From NCBI RefSeq assembly GCF_023343835.1, contig NC_064435.1, positions 82,036,134-82,100,133 on the forward strand: DNA of 64,000 nt. The letters run 5' to 3'. The notes beneath the pieces are model-generated. The model saw only the letters and a list, made by a program, of their open reading frames with translations, was not told the origin of the DNA and searched no databases. Below, piece after piece: positions 36,742 to 50,900 of the stretch; within the stretch, counting starts at the first letter, position 1, and each line of letters begins with the position of its first letter. Both the position numbers and the translations under genes were made by a program. This DNA comes from Lagopus muta. Taxonomy: Eukaryota; Chordata; Aves; Galliformes; Phasianidae.

Positions 36742-37456
36742 TAGAAGTGGTTGTGGCTCACTGTGTCTGTATGGAGCTGTGCCATATGTCTAGAAAGTGA
36801 GACAAGTGTTCACCTGTTACAGTCCTAATGGTGTTGGATTCTGCCATTTGTCGAAAGAAGACCTTGAAACAGAAAAAATCTCAGGGAAAAACAATAAGAT
36901 GTCTATCAGTCTGGCAGTCTGTGAATACAATACAGTGAAACTATGAGGTACAGAGCTTAAAACAAAAAATGTTTCATATGTTATGCAGCCTCCAGTGATT
37001 CCACTGTTAAGATTCTGTCTAGCTTTACATACTAAGCCTCATCCTTTTCTGACTTTCTGCAAGAAAGCTGCTTTCTCCTTGCAATTTTTAAGTATTTTCC
37101 TAAGTCAGAGGAGGATATTTTTTGTGTGTAAAGTCTGAGGTTAATCTGACAAGGAATCTGAGAGATGTGAGCCCGAAAACTGAGAGTAGGGTTTACTGCT
37201 CATATAGGATTTTCAGTTTTTAAATTTCATTTTAAAGTGTTCAATCTGAAAACTCTTTGAATGTGGTAACTTTTAAGGTGAAAAATTATTATCCTATAAA
37301 TATTTTAACAAGGGCATTGTTTAATTTTACAAAATCTGCAGTGTAATCATTTTAACATATCCCTCTGCTTTTAATCTGCTACATGACAGTAGCAACATGT
37401 ACTGTTAGTTAAACATGAAGTCAGTTTTGGCTAAGATGCTGTGTCTTTACAAGCAA
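36742..37456. other. Gene-free interval, nothing recognised
   Basis: AT-rich unique sequence between two CR1 fragments. Confidence 0.6.
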
Positions 37457-37575
37457 ATCACAGAATCACAGAATCACAGAATGGCCAGGGTTGGAAGGGA
37501 CCTCAAAGATCATGAATCTCCAACCCCCTGCCACATGCAGGGCCACCAACCTCCCCATTTAATACCAGACCAGAC
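37457..37575 (-). mobile_element. CR1 LINE 3' fragment
   Basis: On plus: three inverted ATCACAGA units, then GGCCAGGGTTGGAAGGGACC and the CR1 body to CCATTTAATACCAGACCAG. Confidence 0.92.
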
Positions 37576-40089
37576 AAAGCAGACTGCGAAATCCTCTTCT
37601 GTCTGTGAAAGGATTTTATGAATGGAAAGAAAACCTTAGACAAATTAGGGAAAGGTGGCTTCCTAGAAGATCCACAATGGTTTCTTTATCTTACTTCTTT
37701 CTGTATTTTATCGTTAAACAAGTTGCTGGATGTTGTTGTATGCTGTTGCGAGATGTGTTGCAGAAGTAGCCACTGATGGCTGAGTCCCATGATGGGACTA
37801 TGGCAGATGAGAAGCATGGGGAGAGTGTGGATCTTTTCAGTGTTACTGCTGGTGGGACAATGGGACCCAGGAAGGGCCGCTGAGGCTCAAACCTTCTCCT
37901 CAAACCTTAACAAAGCATGAAGGGTCTCCAGGTGTTTCTGGGGGACAGAAGGTTTCAATACATAATCGAGAAGGGAGTGACTTTCCTGTTCTTTCTGTCA
38001 AAGTCACATGCATGCTGTAGCTCATAGTTTGCAGATCAGATTTAATTACATAATTCTACAGTTTATCTATTATACTATCTAAATAGTTTAATTACACAGC
38101 CTACTGATTGCCATATCTGTTCCTAGAAGCCCTCAATACAGCACAGAGCTGGGCTGGAGATGACTTGGCAGTATGAGCACCGACACAGACTTAAGGCCTG
38201 TTCCATCTCAGTGCCTGCCTGGGTGGCTGCACTCCCAGCAGTTCAGTTGTGCCTCAGGTCTGGCATCACCAATATATTCAGACTCTAGAGCAGTGAGTGG
38301 TAGGAAACTTTCAGATTTGCACATGCTATCCAAGAGGAAAAGTCTCAGATAACACTAAAATGTAGCTGGCCTTTTTTTCTTGTTATTCAGCTGTTGTCTA
38401 GTTGCCAGCTTACAAAGGCTACCACTAGATTGTCTGTTTTCTAACGTGGTGGGTTTATTTATTTGATCATTTATTTATTTCTTTGTTGGATCTTGGGAAA
38501 AGGCAGTTTCTTGAGATGTATCTTTTATGTGGCGCACTCGTTTTGGTGGCAGCTTTGGACACCAGTCGTTTTGTGACACCAGGAGGAAAGTAGGGTGAAT
38601 ATTTGGTCCAGAATTCCAAACCTTATAATTCCTTGCACTGTTCTTCATCTGTTAAATGCTGGATAATCAGTGCTGTGCTAACAGTTTTCATCTGGATTTG
38701 GGTCAGAAGAACAGTCTTTCAAGCATCATATGAAACATCAGAAATGCATCAGTTGTTAAGTAACTCATTACTTGATTGATATACGGTAAACGGCACCAGT
38801 ATCACCAGGGTGTAATAAATTACTATTTCTCAATGCTTATTTGTAGGTAGGAAAAAACTATTTTGCAGAGGTGGAACTAAAACTCAGAACAGTGAAAGGG
38901 AACGTACCTTTGAAGTACCACCAGATTTCTCAAATCCTAGCCCATGTCCTGCTCATCAGGGCCTCCTCCAATTCTGCATCTGGCCTACATTTTAACCTGG
39001 CATTTCTTGCCCTTAAAACTCCTGGGCTTTAAAATCCAGGTCTCCTTGAATATCACCCTTCTTTTTGTTACATGCTTCGACTCAGATTTCAGCCTGTTAA
39101 AGGAATGGTTGAGGGAGTTGGTTATTTCTCTCATGTTCTCTCACATATATACACTGTGGAAAACATCCTGTTTCTCATTCAATAGTAAGAAAACACCACT
39201 GGGAAATAATGTTTCTGTTTTTCTCATCAATGACTCTCTTTTTTTTTTTTTTTCTTCTCCAGACAGAAATTTACTTAAAAATAATGCTTTTTATTTACTT
39301 ACTCCCTTTTTATCCTGTGCTTTTCTTGCTATACATAGGATGTTTTCTTTCTTTCAGCTCCCAGTTCTCTTACTATTCCTGTTCACAGGTATATGCTTCA
39401 CCAAGGCACACTTTATAAATCATCTCCAGCCACACTCCAGCAGCTTCTCAATGTCTACAGTGTGCAGCCTGTGGTCCAGGTTGATTTAGCCATCTCTCTT
39501 GAAGATGATCCTTAACCACTGCTCACAAATCCTTCAGGTCAAGAAATTTCAATGCCATATCAGTATTTTACAATCAATAAGGATGAAAACCGAGACTGTA
39601 TCTATGACTTATTCATTGCTTTTTAACGCCTGTAGTTTCCTCAGGAAGTGTCTTCAGTTTCCCTTACCCAATTACATTCCTTACAGCAGCAAGGCCCACT
39701 ATGCTCCTTAATTCCTTTCAGAGCTAACTGGACCAGAACAGCACATCGGCTACCTTTCACAGGGATCCATGTGAGATATCCTCCATCCTGGCCTCTAGAG
39801 AATTTAGTGTTGATGCCTATTTGAGTCAAAGCTCCTCGATAACTCTTCCAAGAATGTGTTTTCTTGCCATAGATCTCAAAGTGTTATGCAGAAAAAGGTC
39901 AGCAGTGCAAACAGCAGAATGCTCACTTCATTACAAGAAAGGTCAAACAATTACTGTGATGAGCTCTGCAAATTGCACAAGGGTAAAAGTACCTTAGATA
40001 CACAAATTCAGAAGACAGCAATGTAATAAACTCTAGGAAGAGTTTCACAAACATAAGAAAATTCTGAGGCTATGATGGTATTTGCCAAA

Positions 40090-40140
40090 TAACCAACCAA
40101 CCAATCAACCAACCAATCAACCAACCAACTAATCAACTGA
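40090..40140. repeat. (AACC)n/(AATC)n low-complexity tract
   Basis: Imperfect tetramers of CCAA type with CAAT variants. Confidence 0.93.
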
Positions 40141-41964
40141 AAAAACAACAACAAATAAGTCCTGACCCAAACCAAATTCTCTCTTGCATATCTTGTTCCA
40201 GATCCTCTACTGTAGAGGACTCTGTGGAATTGCTAGGCACAGAGCCATTAGTATGACTAGTCTGAAATCTCTTCCTGAGAAAGTGACTGAACATGGAAAG
40301 ATGGAGAGAATTCCTTTGAGGAGCTGCTGAACTGGTGGGGGTTATAAAATGGTGCACTCTTCTTCAGGTCTGAGGAAAATTAGGCAGAAATAATTTTTTT
40401 GAAATGCATTCTGATATTTCAGACAGAAAGAAAAATTTGCACCTGCTGAATTGTTAACTTACTGTTCTTCCTCAAAGGGAAGAAAATCATGCAAAGCCAA
40501 GGCATGCAGAGTGCATTTTTTTTTTTAAAGTGAGATTTAAATTAGTGTGATCTAAATTAGTCTTGATAAGCTTAGGACATAAACTAGTATGGACTTTTGC
40601 AACTGAGTGCTGCAAGCAGACAGCAGTGCAGTAGACAACACATACACTATCATTAAGGAGTTGTAATTAAGGACTTGGGTAGTGGCTCATTCCTGCCCCA
40701 GATCTGAGCCCACCAGCAGCTCAGAGAGTTGGGAAGGAAATACTCTTCCTTGATCCTGGGTTTCCAGCAAGCTGATTTAATCCCTCAAGCTGAGAATTGC
40801 TCTAACTTTGTCTCTAATTTCTTCAGGATATCTGGATGGCCTCGGGGGATAGAAAAGTAATATTTTCTGGAAGATCATAAAAGAAGAGATACTCCAGGCT
40901 AAATTTTGCCTTTTGATGCTTACACGTTGATGACAAAGCAGTATCTTGAGCTAAAGAAGGAATAAGATTTACATCTCATGTAAAGGTTTGGGTTTACTGC
41001 TACAAGATTAAACAGTCAGCTTTGATTCAGGGTTTTATGGTAAGTAATGAGTGGGTTGCTTTCATAGTAACAGCCACCATCTTTTCAACTTCTTATTAAA
41101 GATACAAGAAGACGGACATGGGGTTGAAACACTTGAAATATAAAGCAGTACATTTTATTGTATCAACATCCTTTTCCATGCTCCTCTCACTAATGGGAGG
41201 CAGAAATTTTAATTATGCTATATTGATGATGATTTTAAGGGTGGTCTTGCTTTAAGGGAAAGGAAGAGTTGGGAAACTTTCTTGACCTATGGAGTGACTC
41301 ATCATTCTGATTGCCCTTTTTAAAAGACAGCATGCAAGTCACATTCAAAGTGAGTAAAAAGCAGCAAATCTCATCATGGAGGATAGTGTCTTCAACACTG
41401 ATGTTTTTTCTAGCAACCTATCTGGCGATACACAGATTTATAACAGCTGCTCCAGAATCTGCCAAGCCGCTAACTGTGTTTCACTGCTCAGGGTATTTCT
41501 TTTAGTAGTTTGTATCACACATGGTAAAAGATGTCTTTGTCTTAGGTAATGTGGTTATTAGTTAATAAGCATAAAACCCAATATATAAAAGAAGAGAAAT
41601 AGAACAGTGAATGAAAATGACTTAAAAGGGGGAGAGTGGCTGCAGGAATCAAAATGCCATATTCTAGCTGCTGCTGCAGGTAATGCTGCCAACCTGAAGC
41701 AGTTATGAGTTGAGGACTGCTAGGAGAAGGAGCTAGGATGACGATGCTTGCTTCTTGGAGTAAGCCACACCATGCTTTTCCCTGGCCTTGAAATAACGTT
41801 CCTCCAAAAAGCGTTCTGACTTCATCCCATCAGTGTAACCAGTCCATTTATTCAGAATTTTCTGACCCACATGAATCCAGAACACTGGTGAGCCCAGGCA
41901 GATGTTGTCTAATTTGTGCTGTCTTTGAAAGTCCGCTTCACATTTGCACATTTTGTCTCTGCTG

Positions 41965-42026
41965 GTTTTTTTTGTTTTGTTTTGTTTTGTTTTTTTGTTT
42001 TTTTTTGTTTTGTTTTGTTTTTTTGT
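41965..42026. repeat. (TTTTG)n tract
   Basis: TTTTG pentamers interrupted by longer T runs. Confidence 0.93.
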
Positions 42027-43274
42027 CTGAATTTGCAGCTATAAGTTAGCAGTGTCATCTCTCATTGACAGGTCTACTTGGTGGCTGTTGGAGCCATTGG
42101 TCCAGAAGGTGTCACGGTGGTGCTTTTTATCCACTGCTTGGCTAAGACTTAATCTTCTTCTCCCTCAGGGATTGCAAAGTAAGCTTCTCCTCATAATGTC
42201 CTTTATTTACTGCTCTAACTGCAAACACAGGGCGGAAAGGTCTATGGGACCTGCAGACCCTCTTACATGGCTCAGAGAATTTCTGAAGCAATATAAAAAA
42301 TTACCATTCCTGCTAATAATTTTGTAATAAATCAAGGTTTTCATGGAACAGTCTCATGCATGGCTGTCAAGAGTTCTTTTCCTTGAAGATACTCATTTGG
42401 AGAGTAGCCTTTTTATTTATCTCACAGAAAATACTTTATCAATGTTTCTAGTTTTCAAAGCATCTTGGGAAGGTGAGGAACAAGTGCTGCTTGTACACAA
42501 GCTCTGGGAGAGCACTTGGTATTTCTGTGCCCACTGCTGTCTCTCAGTTTCCAGCTGGGACCCATTAGAGTTCTTCTGCTGGCTGCTGCCTTGCTGTCCT
42601 CTCACACAAGCAGCAAGATATCCATTTTCACTCTTTTCTCCAGTCAAAATGACCATGGAATGTGAAAAAAAGAGGTTGGTGTGGGTAATAACATCCTAAA
42701 AATCTTGCATCCTTCCTGACATCACCCCTCATTCAAGCTGCCAGAAAGCAGCATCTGCTTTCCCCTTTCTCTTTTCCCCTTCCATTTCCCTGCAGGCTGA
42801 CAGAGGTCCCTCTTCCTTGTTACTAGGTGCTGTGCCTCCTGCTTTGCACCTTCATCTTGTTTCTGCCAATTATTTTCTTTGTTTTGGTTTGCAAGTCTTA
42901 ATTTAGAAAGGAATGAGCAAATGTAATTCTTCCCTGACACAGATATTCTCTTCTCTACTGATGTACTGTAATGTCTTAATAACCAACTCACGTCCTTTGT
43001 TACTCTTTTCCTTCCTCTTCTATTTCTTGGTTCCGATTCAATCATTTTACTAGCCATTTCTGTCTGACCTCTCTTCCCTTCTCTCCTTAAGGCTTGTGAC
43101 ATCCTGGTGGGATGACCAGGTGTCAATGGTGTGAGCAAGGTTTGCACTGGGAAAGCAGTGCAAGCTCTGATTGCCACGGGTGGCACGCGGGGATTCCTGC
43201 TTGGCCTTGCAGCCAGTGTCTCTGCTGGGATCAGCTTCTTCTTTTTCCAGAAGGCCACTGGTGACAGCTTAGAG

Positions 43275-44536
43275 CAGGCATGTCCAACTCATGGACCATG
43301 GGCTGTGTGTGGTCTGTCGTGTGGCTGCCATCTGCCCTGCAGAGTGGCCTGGCCTGGCCCTGGGCAAACACCCATTACTCACAACAACCAAACAGTGGTG
43401 TGCGATTGGCACTGTCTGCGCTGAAACCAGGGCACAAGGAGGGCACTGTGCAGTGCTGACTCAAATGATGGCTGATACTTGTGTGTGTTGTGATACACTG
43501 CCTAAACACGGTGCTGTGAACAGCAAAATTACGAAGTCGTGCTTTCTGTTTTGATACAGGAATTTGAGAATAGGTTTCAAAAATGCTGAGAAATTCATTG
43601 ATTCTATTGGTTTTCCTGTGGCTCCATTTTCAATCGACATAAATACACGACCTGCAAATTTTCAAATGAAATAGATTGTGCTGCAATCAGATATTCAGTC
43701 AAAATATTGATCTTTTCTCTCTATTAGACATTTATAAGACTTCTCTTACCAGAGGGAAATATCCCTCATTTCACAATCACACCTTATTCATGTCATCATT
43801 GCTTGGCAGTAGATATATTTGTGAACGACTGTTTTCAAAGATGAAGAACAGGAAGAGTAAAATTTCATCAAAAGTCTCTGAAAAAACACCTTGGGAGCTC
43901 ACTAATTGCAACTACTGCTATTGAACCAGTCTGATGCATTAGTTTCATTAAAATGTGGTCAAACATCTCACTTGTTTAATGATTAAATTGTTCTTTTATT
44001 ATATTTTAATAAATAAATATATATTAAAAATAAGATTTGTTATTTATATGCATTAATTCTATTATATACTTTAATTGTGGCCCAAGGCAACTCCTTTTCA
44101 CTGAAGGTGGCCCAGGCAAACCTGAAGGTCCAGGAACCAGGAAACAGAAGGATCCAGGAATGAACCTGATTAAGCCAGGCTCTGCCAGCACCCCAATATA
44201 AGCGTTGAGGGCCACACAGTTATAGTCTATCTCCCAGTTGTGTCCCAGCTGCTGCTGCTCATATTATGCCACTTGGCAAGTAAAACACAATGATTACATA
44301 TTTCAACCTACCTATACGTGTGTGTCCCTGTGAAGACATGCATTTTTGGTCAAAGTCAAATATTACACTTGTTTTTCTTGCTCCTTGTTTTTTTTTATTG
44401 TTTCAATACAAATATATTAAAAAACAAAGTTTTATTATTTGTATACATTAACTATATTACATATTTTACGTGCAGTCCCAGACAATTCCTCCTCACTCAG
44501 TGTGACCCAGGCAAGACCAAAGTCTGGACATCCATG
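43275..44536 (+). mobile_element. hAT (Charlie-type) DNA transposon fossil with TIRs and 8-bp TSD
   Basis: The left end starts CAGGCATGTCCAACTC. The right end, read in reverse, starts CATGGATGTCCAGACTT, giving an imperfect inverted pair sharing ATGTCCA at the same offset. The flanks are GCTTAGAG (43267-43274) and GCTCAGAG (44537-44544), an 8-bp target duplication with one mismatch, the size expected for hAT elements. Near the middle lies the C-terminal part of a transposase. The subterminal 3' sequence (AT-rich, then GTGGCCC..AATTCC/AACTCC..GTGGCCCAGG-like) is present twice, at about 43985-44125 and 44390-44535, so the copy is rearranged. A known chicken relative would be the Charlie-Galluhop group; the assignment to subfamily is tentative. 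Confidence 0.8.
43555..43925 (+). pseudogene. hAT transposase C-terminal remnant
   Basis: An open stretch at 43676-43924 reads SLLGSRYICERLFSKMKNRK, the dimerisation-domain signature of hAT transposases (usually GSTY.CE..FS.MK). Just upstream, in another frame, EFENRF and a Phe-rich segment with two stops continue the same domain. Frameshifts and stops show that it is dead. It is the catalytic-domain tail of the transposon that contains it, with no host function suggested. Confidence 0.8.
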
Positions 44537-44544
44537 GCTCAGAG

Positions 44545-45814
44545 GGCTGGAAGTGGTGATGATGAGGTAGACCCAGTGCTCCTTTGTTATTTCCAAACAC
44601 CTGCGGGAAACAAGTGTCTTAGAGACTGACTTTGGAACATCTGTGAAATGGTGTAAATTATGGGTATATCACAAGCACTCTCAAATATCTCTGGCACCCT
44701 TCTAGCTCTTCATAATGCCCCTGTGACACACAGTTGTGCAACAGTGGTCCATTCCCTGTGAGGCCCTAATAAGTGAGATCATATTGGCTCAGAGCCCAAG
44801 ATAAATGTTTTCTTCAACATACATCATTGCAGATTAATACAGATATTTTGCCTGTGAAACTATAACCTTGAAGGAGTTGCTGTTCCTAACTCAAAATTTC
44901 TCTTCAGTTTACAAGTGTAGTCAGTGTCAAGTAGGGCCCAGTGCAATTAATGGCCCTGTTTGAAAAACAAAGGCAATCTCTTGGCACGAGTGGAGGTGGT
45001 GGGACTTGACTTGTGACATCTACTGAGCACTGAGATTTGTCTCCATGGTCTTTGGCCTGAGTAGACAACGGCACAGTGAGGCTATAACTCAGCCCTGGCG
45101 AGCATTGAATGCAAATGTGCCTTCCTATCAATTAAGTAGGAAGAAACATTCATTTGGCTGCAAATATCCTGACTGTTAAAGAATGCGGTTTAATTACTGA
45201 GTCTTGGTGAAATTCAGCTTCATTGAGAAATGAAGTCCAGATCTCTTCCCACGGGGGTAACTGAACTTCTGTTCCCTTAAGAAGTGCGGTAATTTCTTTC
45301 TGCGCTACTCATGGTTGGTTAAAAATCAATTTTCTTTATCCCAATTCTATCTACATAAAATCCTGCCATCCGTTAGATGCAGTGGCCCTTCTGAGCCAAA
45401 ATGTCCACTGGTGTTGATATCTCTTGGGTGAACGTCACCTCATAAGCACTGTGTCATTATTTAATGTGATCAAAAATTATTATAATGGGCCTATTAAATC
45501 AAAGGAATTTGTTCTGTTGATTTTTTTTTTTTGTAAGGAAAGTAGCTATATGTAATAAAGTAGTGCTTTCATCTTAATCTTCCGTCTTATTTCTATACAA
45601 ATTAATGTTTCTGTATTTTTTCTAACTTAGTAAAAATAGAATAAAGTGATTCAACAGGATCTAGAAATTCTCTAGTACAAATAACAAAGAGTTTGTCCTA
45701 TTTGTCCACCTAAATTTCGTGTTGCCAAACACATTCATATTATTGCATCTTGTCTACAAGCTGGGGGATGTGCTCTACTCAAAGGTCTGTGCTCTGCTGT
45801 GCTCTTTTTGTATT
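44545..45814. other. Gene-free interval, nothing recognised
   Basis: Unique AT-moderate sequence between the hAT fossil and a CR1 fragment. Confidence 0.6.
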
Positions 45815-46063
45815 AGAATCATAGAATCATAGAATCATAGAATCACCAAGGTTGGAAAAGACCTAAAAGATCACCCAGTCCAACCGTTCACCTATTCCCA
45901 ATAGCTCCCACTAAACCATGTCCCTCAACACAACATCCAGCCTTTCCTTGAACACCCCCAGGGTCGGTGATTCCACCACCTCCCTGGGCAGTCCATTCCA
46001 GTGCCTGACCACCCCCTCTGAAAAGTAATACTTCCTCATGTCCAGCCTGAATCTCCCCTGCCG
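45815..46063 (-). mobile_element. CR1 LINE 3' fragment
   Basis: On plus: AGAATCATAGAATCATAGAA and on, then CCAAGGTTGGAAAAGACC, ACCTCCCTGGGCAGTCCATT and TTCCTCATGTCCAGCCTGA. Relatively well preserved. Confidence 0.94.
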
Positions 46064-47879
46064 TGCACACTGAAATATTTATACAGAAATATTTGGGATT
46101 TTCCACACTTAATATAAAAGAATAACTCAGGAAAAAATATTAGTGAAGAAAAAACAGCTCACTTGTTTTTTGTTACTTTCCACCCTGCTGCCCCAAAACT
46201 GCTCAAGTCTGAATGCATTGACACCAAAATCCTGATATCCACCTGTGACTGTGGAGCCAGTGTTTTTTTCAGCTGTTGAGGAACAATATGTTGCCAGGTC
46301 CACATATGCTGTAAATTGGCACATCTTTACTTAGCCAGTTGTGCTCTGTTGACTTCACGCTAAACGAATAGCTGGTCCATTGTGTGCTGAAGCTTGATCC
46401 AATTCCCAATAAAAACAAAGAATACTCTCGCCAGCTTCCTGGAGTTAGATCAGTCTCTTGGAAACAACGAGCAAAACTGTAATTTGTCTGATTTTTGGTA
46501 TCATACCCAAGGAAGATATTTATGGAAGTATTACTGGCTAAAATCCAGCCGGCAGAGCTGATGACTTCAAATGACCTTCATTTCCGCATCTTGAGGGTCC
46601 CAGAACCCATGCAAAGCAGTCTATAAAATATTTAAATGTTGAGTCTAAGGCCACTAATGCTAAGCAGTTCCGAAAGCTAACAGGCTGACCATGGGGAAAA
46701 ATGTAAAATCGTTCCTGATCTTTGCTGGGATATCAAAATCTTCAAGTTTGAATTTTTTCCTTTCATCTTATCAACAAGCCACAATGGATAAAAGTAATGT
46801 GCCACACGATTCCAGTTTAGTGAGAAAAGGGCAAAGCAGTGTGACAGTGAGTCATCTGGTACAAAGCACCAGAATTCAATAAATAAAGCAATTTTATTTC
46901 TTTTTTATTTCTTTTTTTCTTTCTTCTTCTTCTTCTTCTTTTTTTTTTTAAGCAAACTGTCTTTTATCTGATAAGGTCTACAAGACAGCTGTGTATTTCC
47001 AAGAGCACCGCTCTCTAGAGGCAATGGAGCATAAGAATACCAGTAACTCACAGGCAACCTAGTTCTCTTGTGTATTAGCTTGCATGCTCTTTTTATCAGA
47101 GCTCCTATCACAGTAAACCAGGGGAATCACAGGAAGCGCACATACTTATAAAGCTGTGCTCCTCTGAGCCTGACCCCCAGACTTTCACTCAAGTCCTTGG
47201 ACTGCTCACTTTCAGACTTACAGTGCCCTCAATCAGTCCTACAAATAAAAACAAGGAGCAGGGACTGCTGTTAATAGGAAGTTCTGAATTAGGAACCTTG
47301 TGATTTGCTGCTGGCGCAGGCGGACTGGCACAACCTTGTCAGCCCCATTAATAAATTTCAGTTGCAACGCTGACCTGCTGACAGGCTCCACGAGCTGATG
47401 ACATCTTGAAGCTTGTGAGCAAAGATTGTTTTGCATGTTAATGTGGAAGGTTTATTTACTGCATTTTTTTTTTTTTTAGATTAATACTTTTATTAGGGAA
47501 CTAGAAGGAAAACAGAGCCTGAGGAAAAGGGGAAGGCTGTGCTTTGCCAGTAGTTTTAAATGCTTTTCCCTTTCCCTTGGCCTGTAATCTATGCTGAGTC
47601 ACCATCCAGTCCCCCACGCAACCCCACCTGCCCCCTAGCAAAAAGCCTGCAACATGGCATTGTCAAATACTGAACATGAAGGGGGCTGCTGTCTAAATTG
47701 GTGACAAACAATAATGTAATAATGCATGGCTGTCAGCAGGCAGGGTATGGAGTACTAAATGGCTACAACCACTGACATAACTATCTCAACACTGCTCTAC
47801 CCAGTACTGCTGCTGAGATTACTGTGTCTTCACTGCAGTGAGTTGCATACCCCATCAGCACTCACACTGCACACCCCAA
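46064..47879. other. Gene-free interval with pyrimidine tract
   Basis: No exon is recognised. It includes a T-rich then (TTC)n tract at 46890-46950 and a T15 run at 47465-47479. Confidence 0.6.
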
Positions 47880-47973
47880 GATCACAGAATCATAGAATTA
47901 CCAAGGTTGGAAAAGACCTCCAATACGATCTAGTCCAACTGCCCACCTACCACCAATATTTCCTAAGGTATGC
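47880..47973 (-). mobile_element. CR1 LINE 3' end, short
   Basis: On plus: ATCACAGAATCATAGAATTA, CCAAGGTTGGAAAAGACCTC, then TCTAGTCCAACTGCCCACC to about TATTTCCTA. Confidence 0.92.
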
Positions 47974-50900
47974 CTACTGAAGAGGACCATGCTATACCAA
48001 TTGGAAGCTGCCCAATATTCAGCATGCCCACTGCTACTGCTGCATCAGCATGCAGCAACTGGGTGGTCTCTGCCTGGTGTTAGGGGTCCACCGTGCCTTC
48101 AAATGCATCCTGCAAAGCTCATCTGTGAGATGTGAGAAAGCACCAAATGAAGCAGGTAGGAATCAGTCAAGCCTACAGAGGCAGGTCTTCACACAGCAGC
48201 CACTCTGGGACAACAACTGGCAGACTCTTTGCCAAAGGAAACTGAAGCTCCTTATGGTTTACATGAGATCTTGAGAGATTAAGGGAAACATCTAGTAATA
48301 TTGAAAGTTACTAAGTGTAAATGAAAACCACCTCTAGCTCAGAAAAGCCTTGAGTAAAAATAGTTGAATCCTAGGGAAAGTGTCAGTAGAAAGCATCATA
48401 TATTCTGCACTAGCAGTATGTATTCCTTAGATGTCTGTGAATCACTGTTCCAGGAGATAGATGGGACATCTGCCACGCCATCCTGATGTTCAGTAATTTT
48501 ATCACCTTTCATCTGTAGGAGCATATGTCCCAAAAGTGGCCCAGTGATATTTAGATGTGCAAGGTTGCTCCGCTGCCACTGGGACATCATTGATGGATGC
48601 ATGCAATTCTTGCACATGCATTGGTCATACTGGTCACGATCATGATGCCTTTTGTGTATTTTTGTGTTGCCTACTTCACAGTGGGCTTCATGCAAGGATG
48701 GAGACTAGTATTTCTGAGATCATCCAGGCCCTTCACCCAACCTGTGCCTAGGTAACAGGAAGCCTGATAATGCAAGCAGAAGGAGAAGTCAGCAGATCCT
48801 TGGTGAACATGATTCCGAGGGATGTGCAGCACATTACAGTATTTGTGCATAAAGTTGCAAAGTCTTCGGTCTCCATACCCTGCTATATTGCTCTACACTG
48901 TGACTCATAACACCAATGTTGTTCCATGAATCCATGGATCTTTTGCTGAACTGGGCATAGCTGGATGTTCACGCTACTGTGTGCACTGTTTTGCAGAAAC
49001 ATAATGGCACTGTAACTCATGCAAAGCATGTAAAAAATCCTTTCCCATAAATTGACACAGAACTCTAAAATAATGGAATTTGTTTATTAAGAAGGCTGTG
49101 TGGATGTTGAGGCATTTCTGAATATCTCTGTGCTCTGAGGTTAGGGGGTCTCATACTGCATTGCCTTTAGAAAGTTGTTACTGTTTACTGACTGGAATGT
49201 CCAAAGATGCCTCTCCCCAGCCAAAACTTTAGACACATATAGATACTTCAGTGAAAAAACTGGCAGGAAACGGAGCAGTTTCACTCCTCCACTTGGCCGC
49301 CATCAATGATTAGATGAGTGCATGAATTACTGTATTAACATTCTTAGGGGTGCTTCTGCAAACCTAGTTATCTTTTCATGTACTTTGTTTTCTTGGACTT
49401 TAGTCCAACCCTTCCCTCCTTCGCTCCAAGCTCATGTCAGGAGAGGAGTTCTTGAAAGGCAACAGCTGCCAACATGCAGGAATGCTCTCTGCATGTTGTA
49501 AACAGTAAAACGGAATGTTTTCTTGGGGTGCTCAGCTGGCATTCACAAGTGAAGGATCTAGCTCTGACAGTATCCATAGGTGTAGCATGACAAGCTGCTG
49601 CTCTGGTGAAAGAATGAGGAAGACTGGAAAGAAATATGTACCTGGCAGCATCCCTTTAAACCCATGACTCATCATCCTAAGCGCATTTCTGATTCTTTTT
49701 CCATCCATGCTTTGAAGACCAATATCTCATTTCATGAAAATTTAGGCAGTTGCTTTTCTGCTTGGTGCTACAGTCTCCAGTTATGTCTATAGTAGTGATG
49801 ATTTCATTCGTTATGAATGAATGGTGCTCTGCTGAGAAAGTCTGTGCACTTTCTCCAGCTCCTCACCAGAACACAGAAAGGTGTTGTGGGTCTGACACGG
49901 GGGCAGGACTTCAATATGTGAAGCAGAGTGGTGATGGAGGAACTGCTGCTTCATCTGCTGATCAGCCACAGCCTCATAGAGTGAGCAACTCTGGTTTCGG
50001 GGATCTGCTTCAGAGAAAAGATCTTTTGACTCGAAGTGAAAGCCTGCTTGCAATACAGACTCAAAGCCCTTTCAGGACTTTTCCAGGATACACTATATCC
50101 AATCATAGCTGTTTTAAATACCTTTATACTATACATCACATGGTGCTGGAAAAAAGAAGCATTTTATCTAGCCTTCCATCCTTACAGTAAGGCATTTTAT
50201 GGAAAAGATACTTGGCATTGTTAATATTCTTTCACTAGTGCCTATATATGAGGCTATCTTTTTGAGCACCATGCCAAAAATGTACTTAGCTGTGCTGCTG
50301 CAGGGCAAATTGCCCTGTTTTAAAAAGGAAGGAGGATTAGTATTAGGCCCCCAATATTCTTCACCTATCTTTTTACAGGGAGATTTACACATGAATTTTC
50401 ATGTGTTTCTTTTACAACAGAAACCATGACATGTGGTATGATTAAAGTCCAAAGCAGCAGTGTAGTTGATGTCAGCAGGAACAGGACTTCTCCTGGAGGG
50501 TTTTCTTACATTCATCAGTATTGGTTCCCCATGCAAGGCAGTGGTTTTACTAGTAGAGCGATGCAAGATTTCTCTCCTCTTTCCTTTTTTCCCCTCCTCC
50601 ACAGCTTTACTAGTATTTTTGTTTGTTTGTTTGGTGCCTAAACTTGAAGACAAGCTGAATCCAGGCTTTAATTTGCCAGGCTATGAATTCCCTCTTTCCT
50701 TTCTGCAAAGGATGAGCACAATACTGATGTGTGGCTTACTCCCACCACCATTAATGAATTTAAAAAACAATGTGTAAGCTTTCTTTTGATTCCCTTAAGG
50801 GAAATGATCTCAGACTGTGAGAATCTCCACAAAAGCCACTCTCAAATGAAACTCCCATTGTTTCCAGTGCTCAAAACTGCTTTTTCACTGTAAAGGATTT

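Larger units (their letters stand above)
37576..43266. other. Gene-free interval with simple repeats
   Basis: No supported gene. It holds a (CCAA)n-type tract at 40090-40140 and a (TTTTG)n tract at 41965-42026. A 181-codon open frame at 38944-39489 has no family resemblance and is a length expected by chance over a window this size. Confidence 0.6.

Noticed and set aside
38944-39489. 181-codon open frame, hydrophobic
   Set aside because: No domain, no splice context and no family resemblance. One such frame is expected by chance in 128 kb of two-strand sequence.
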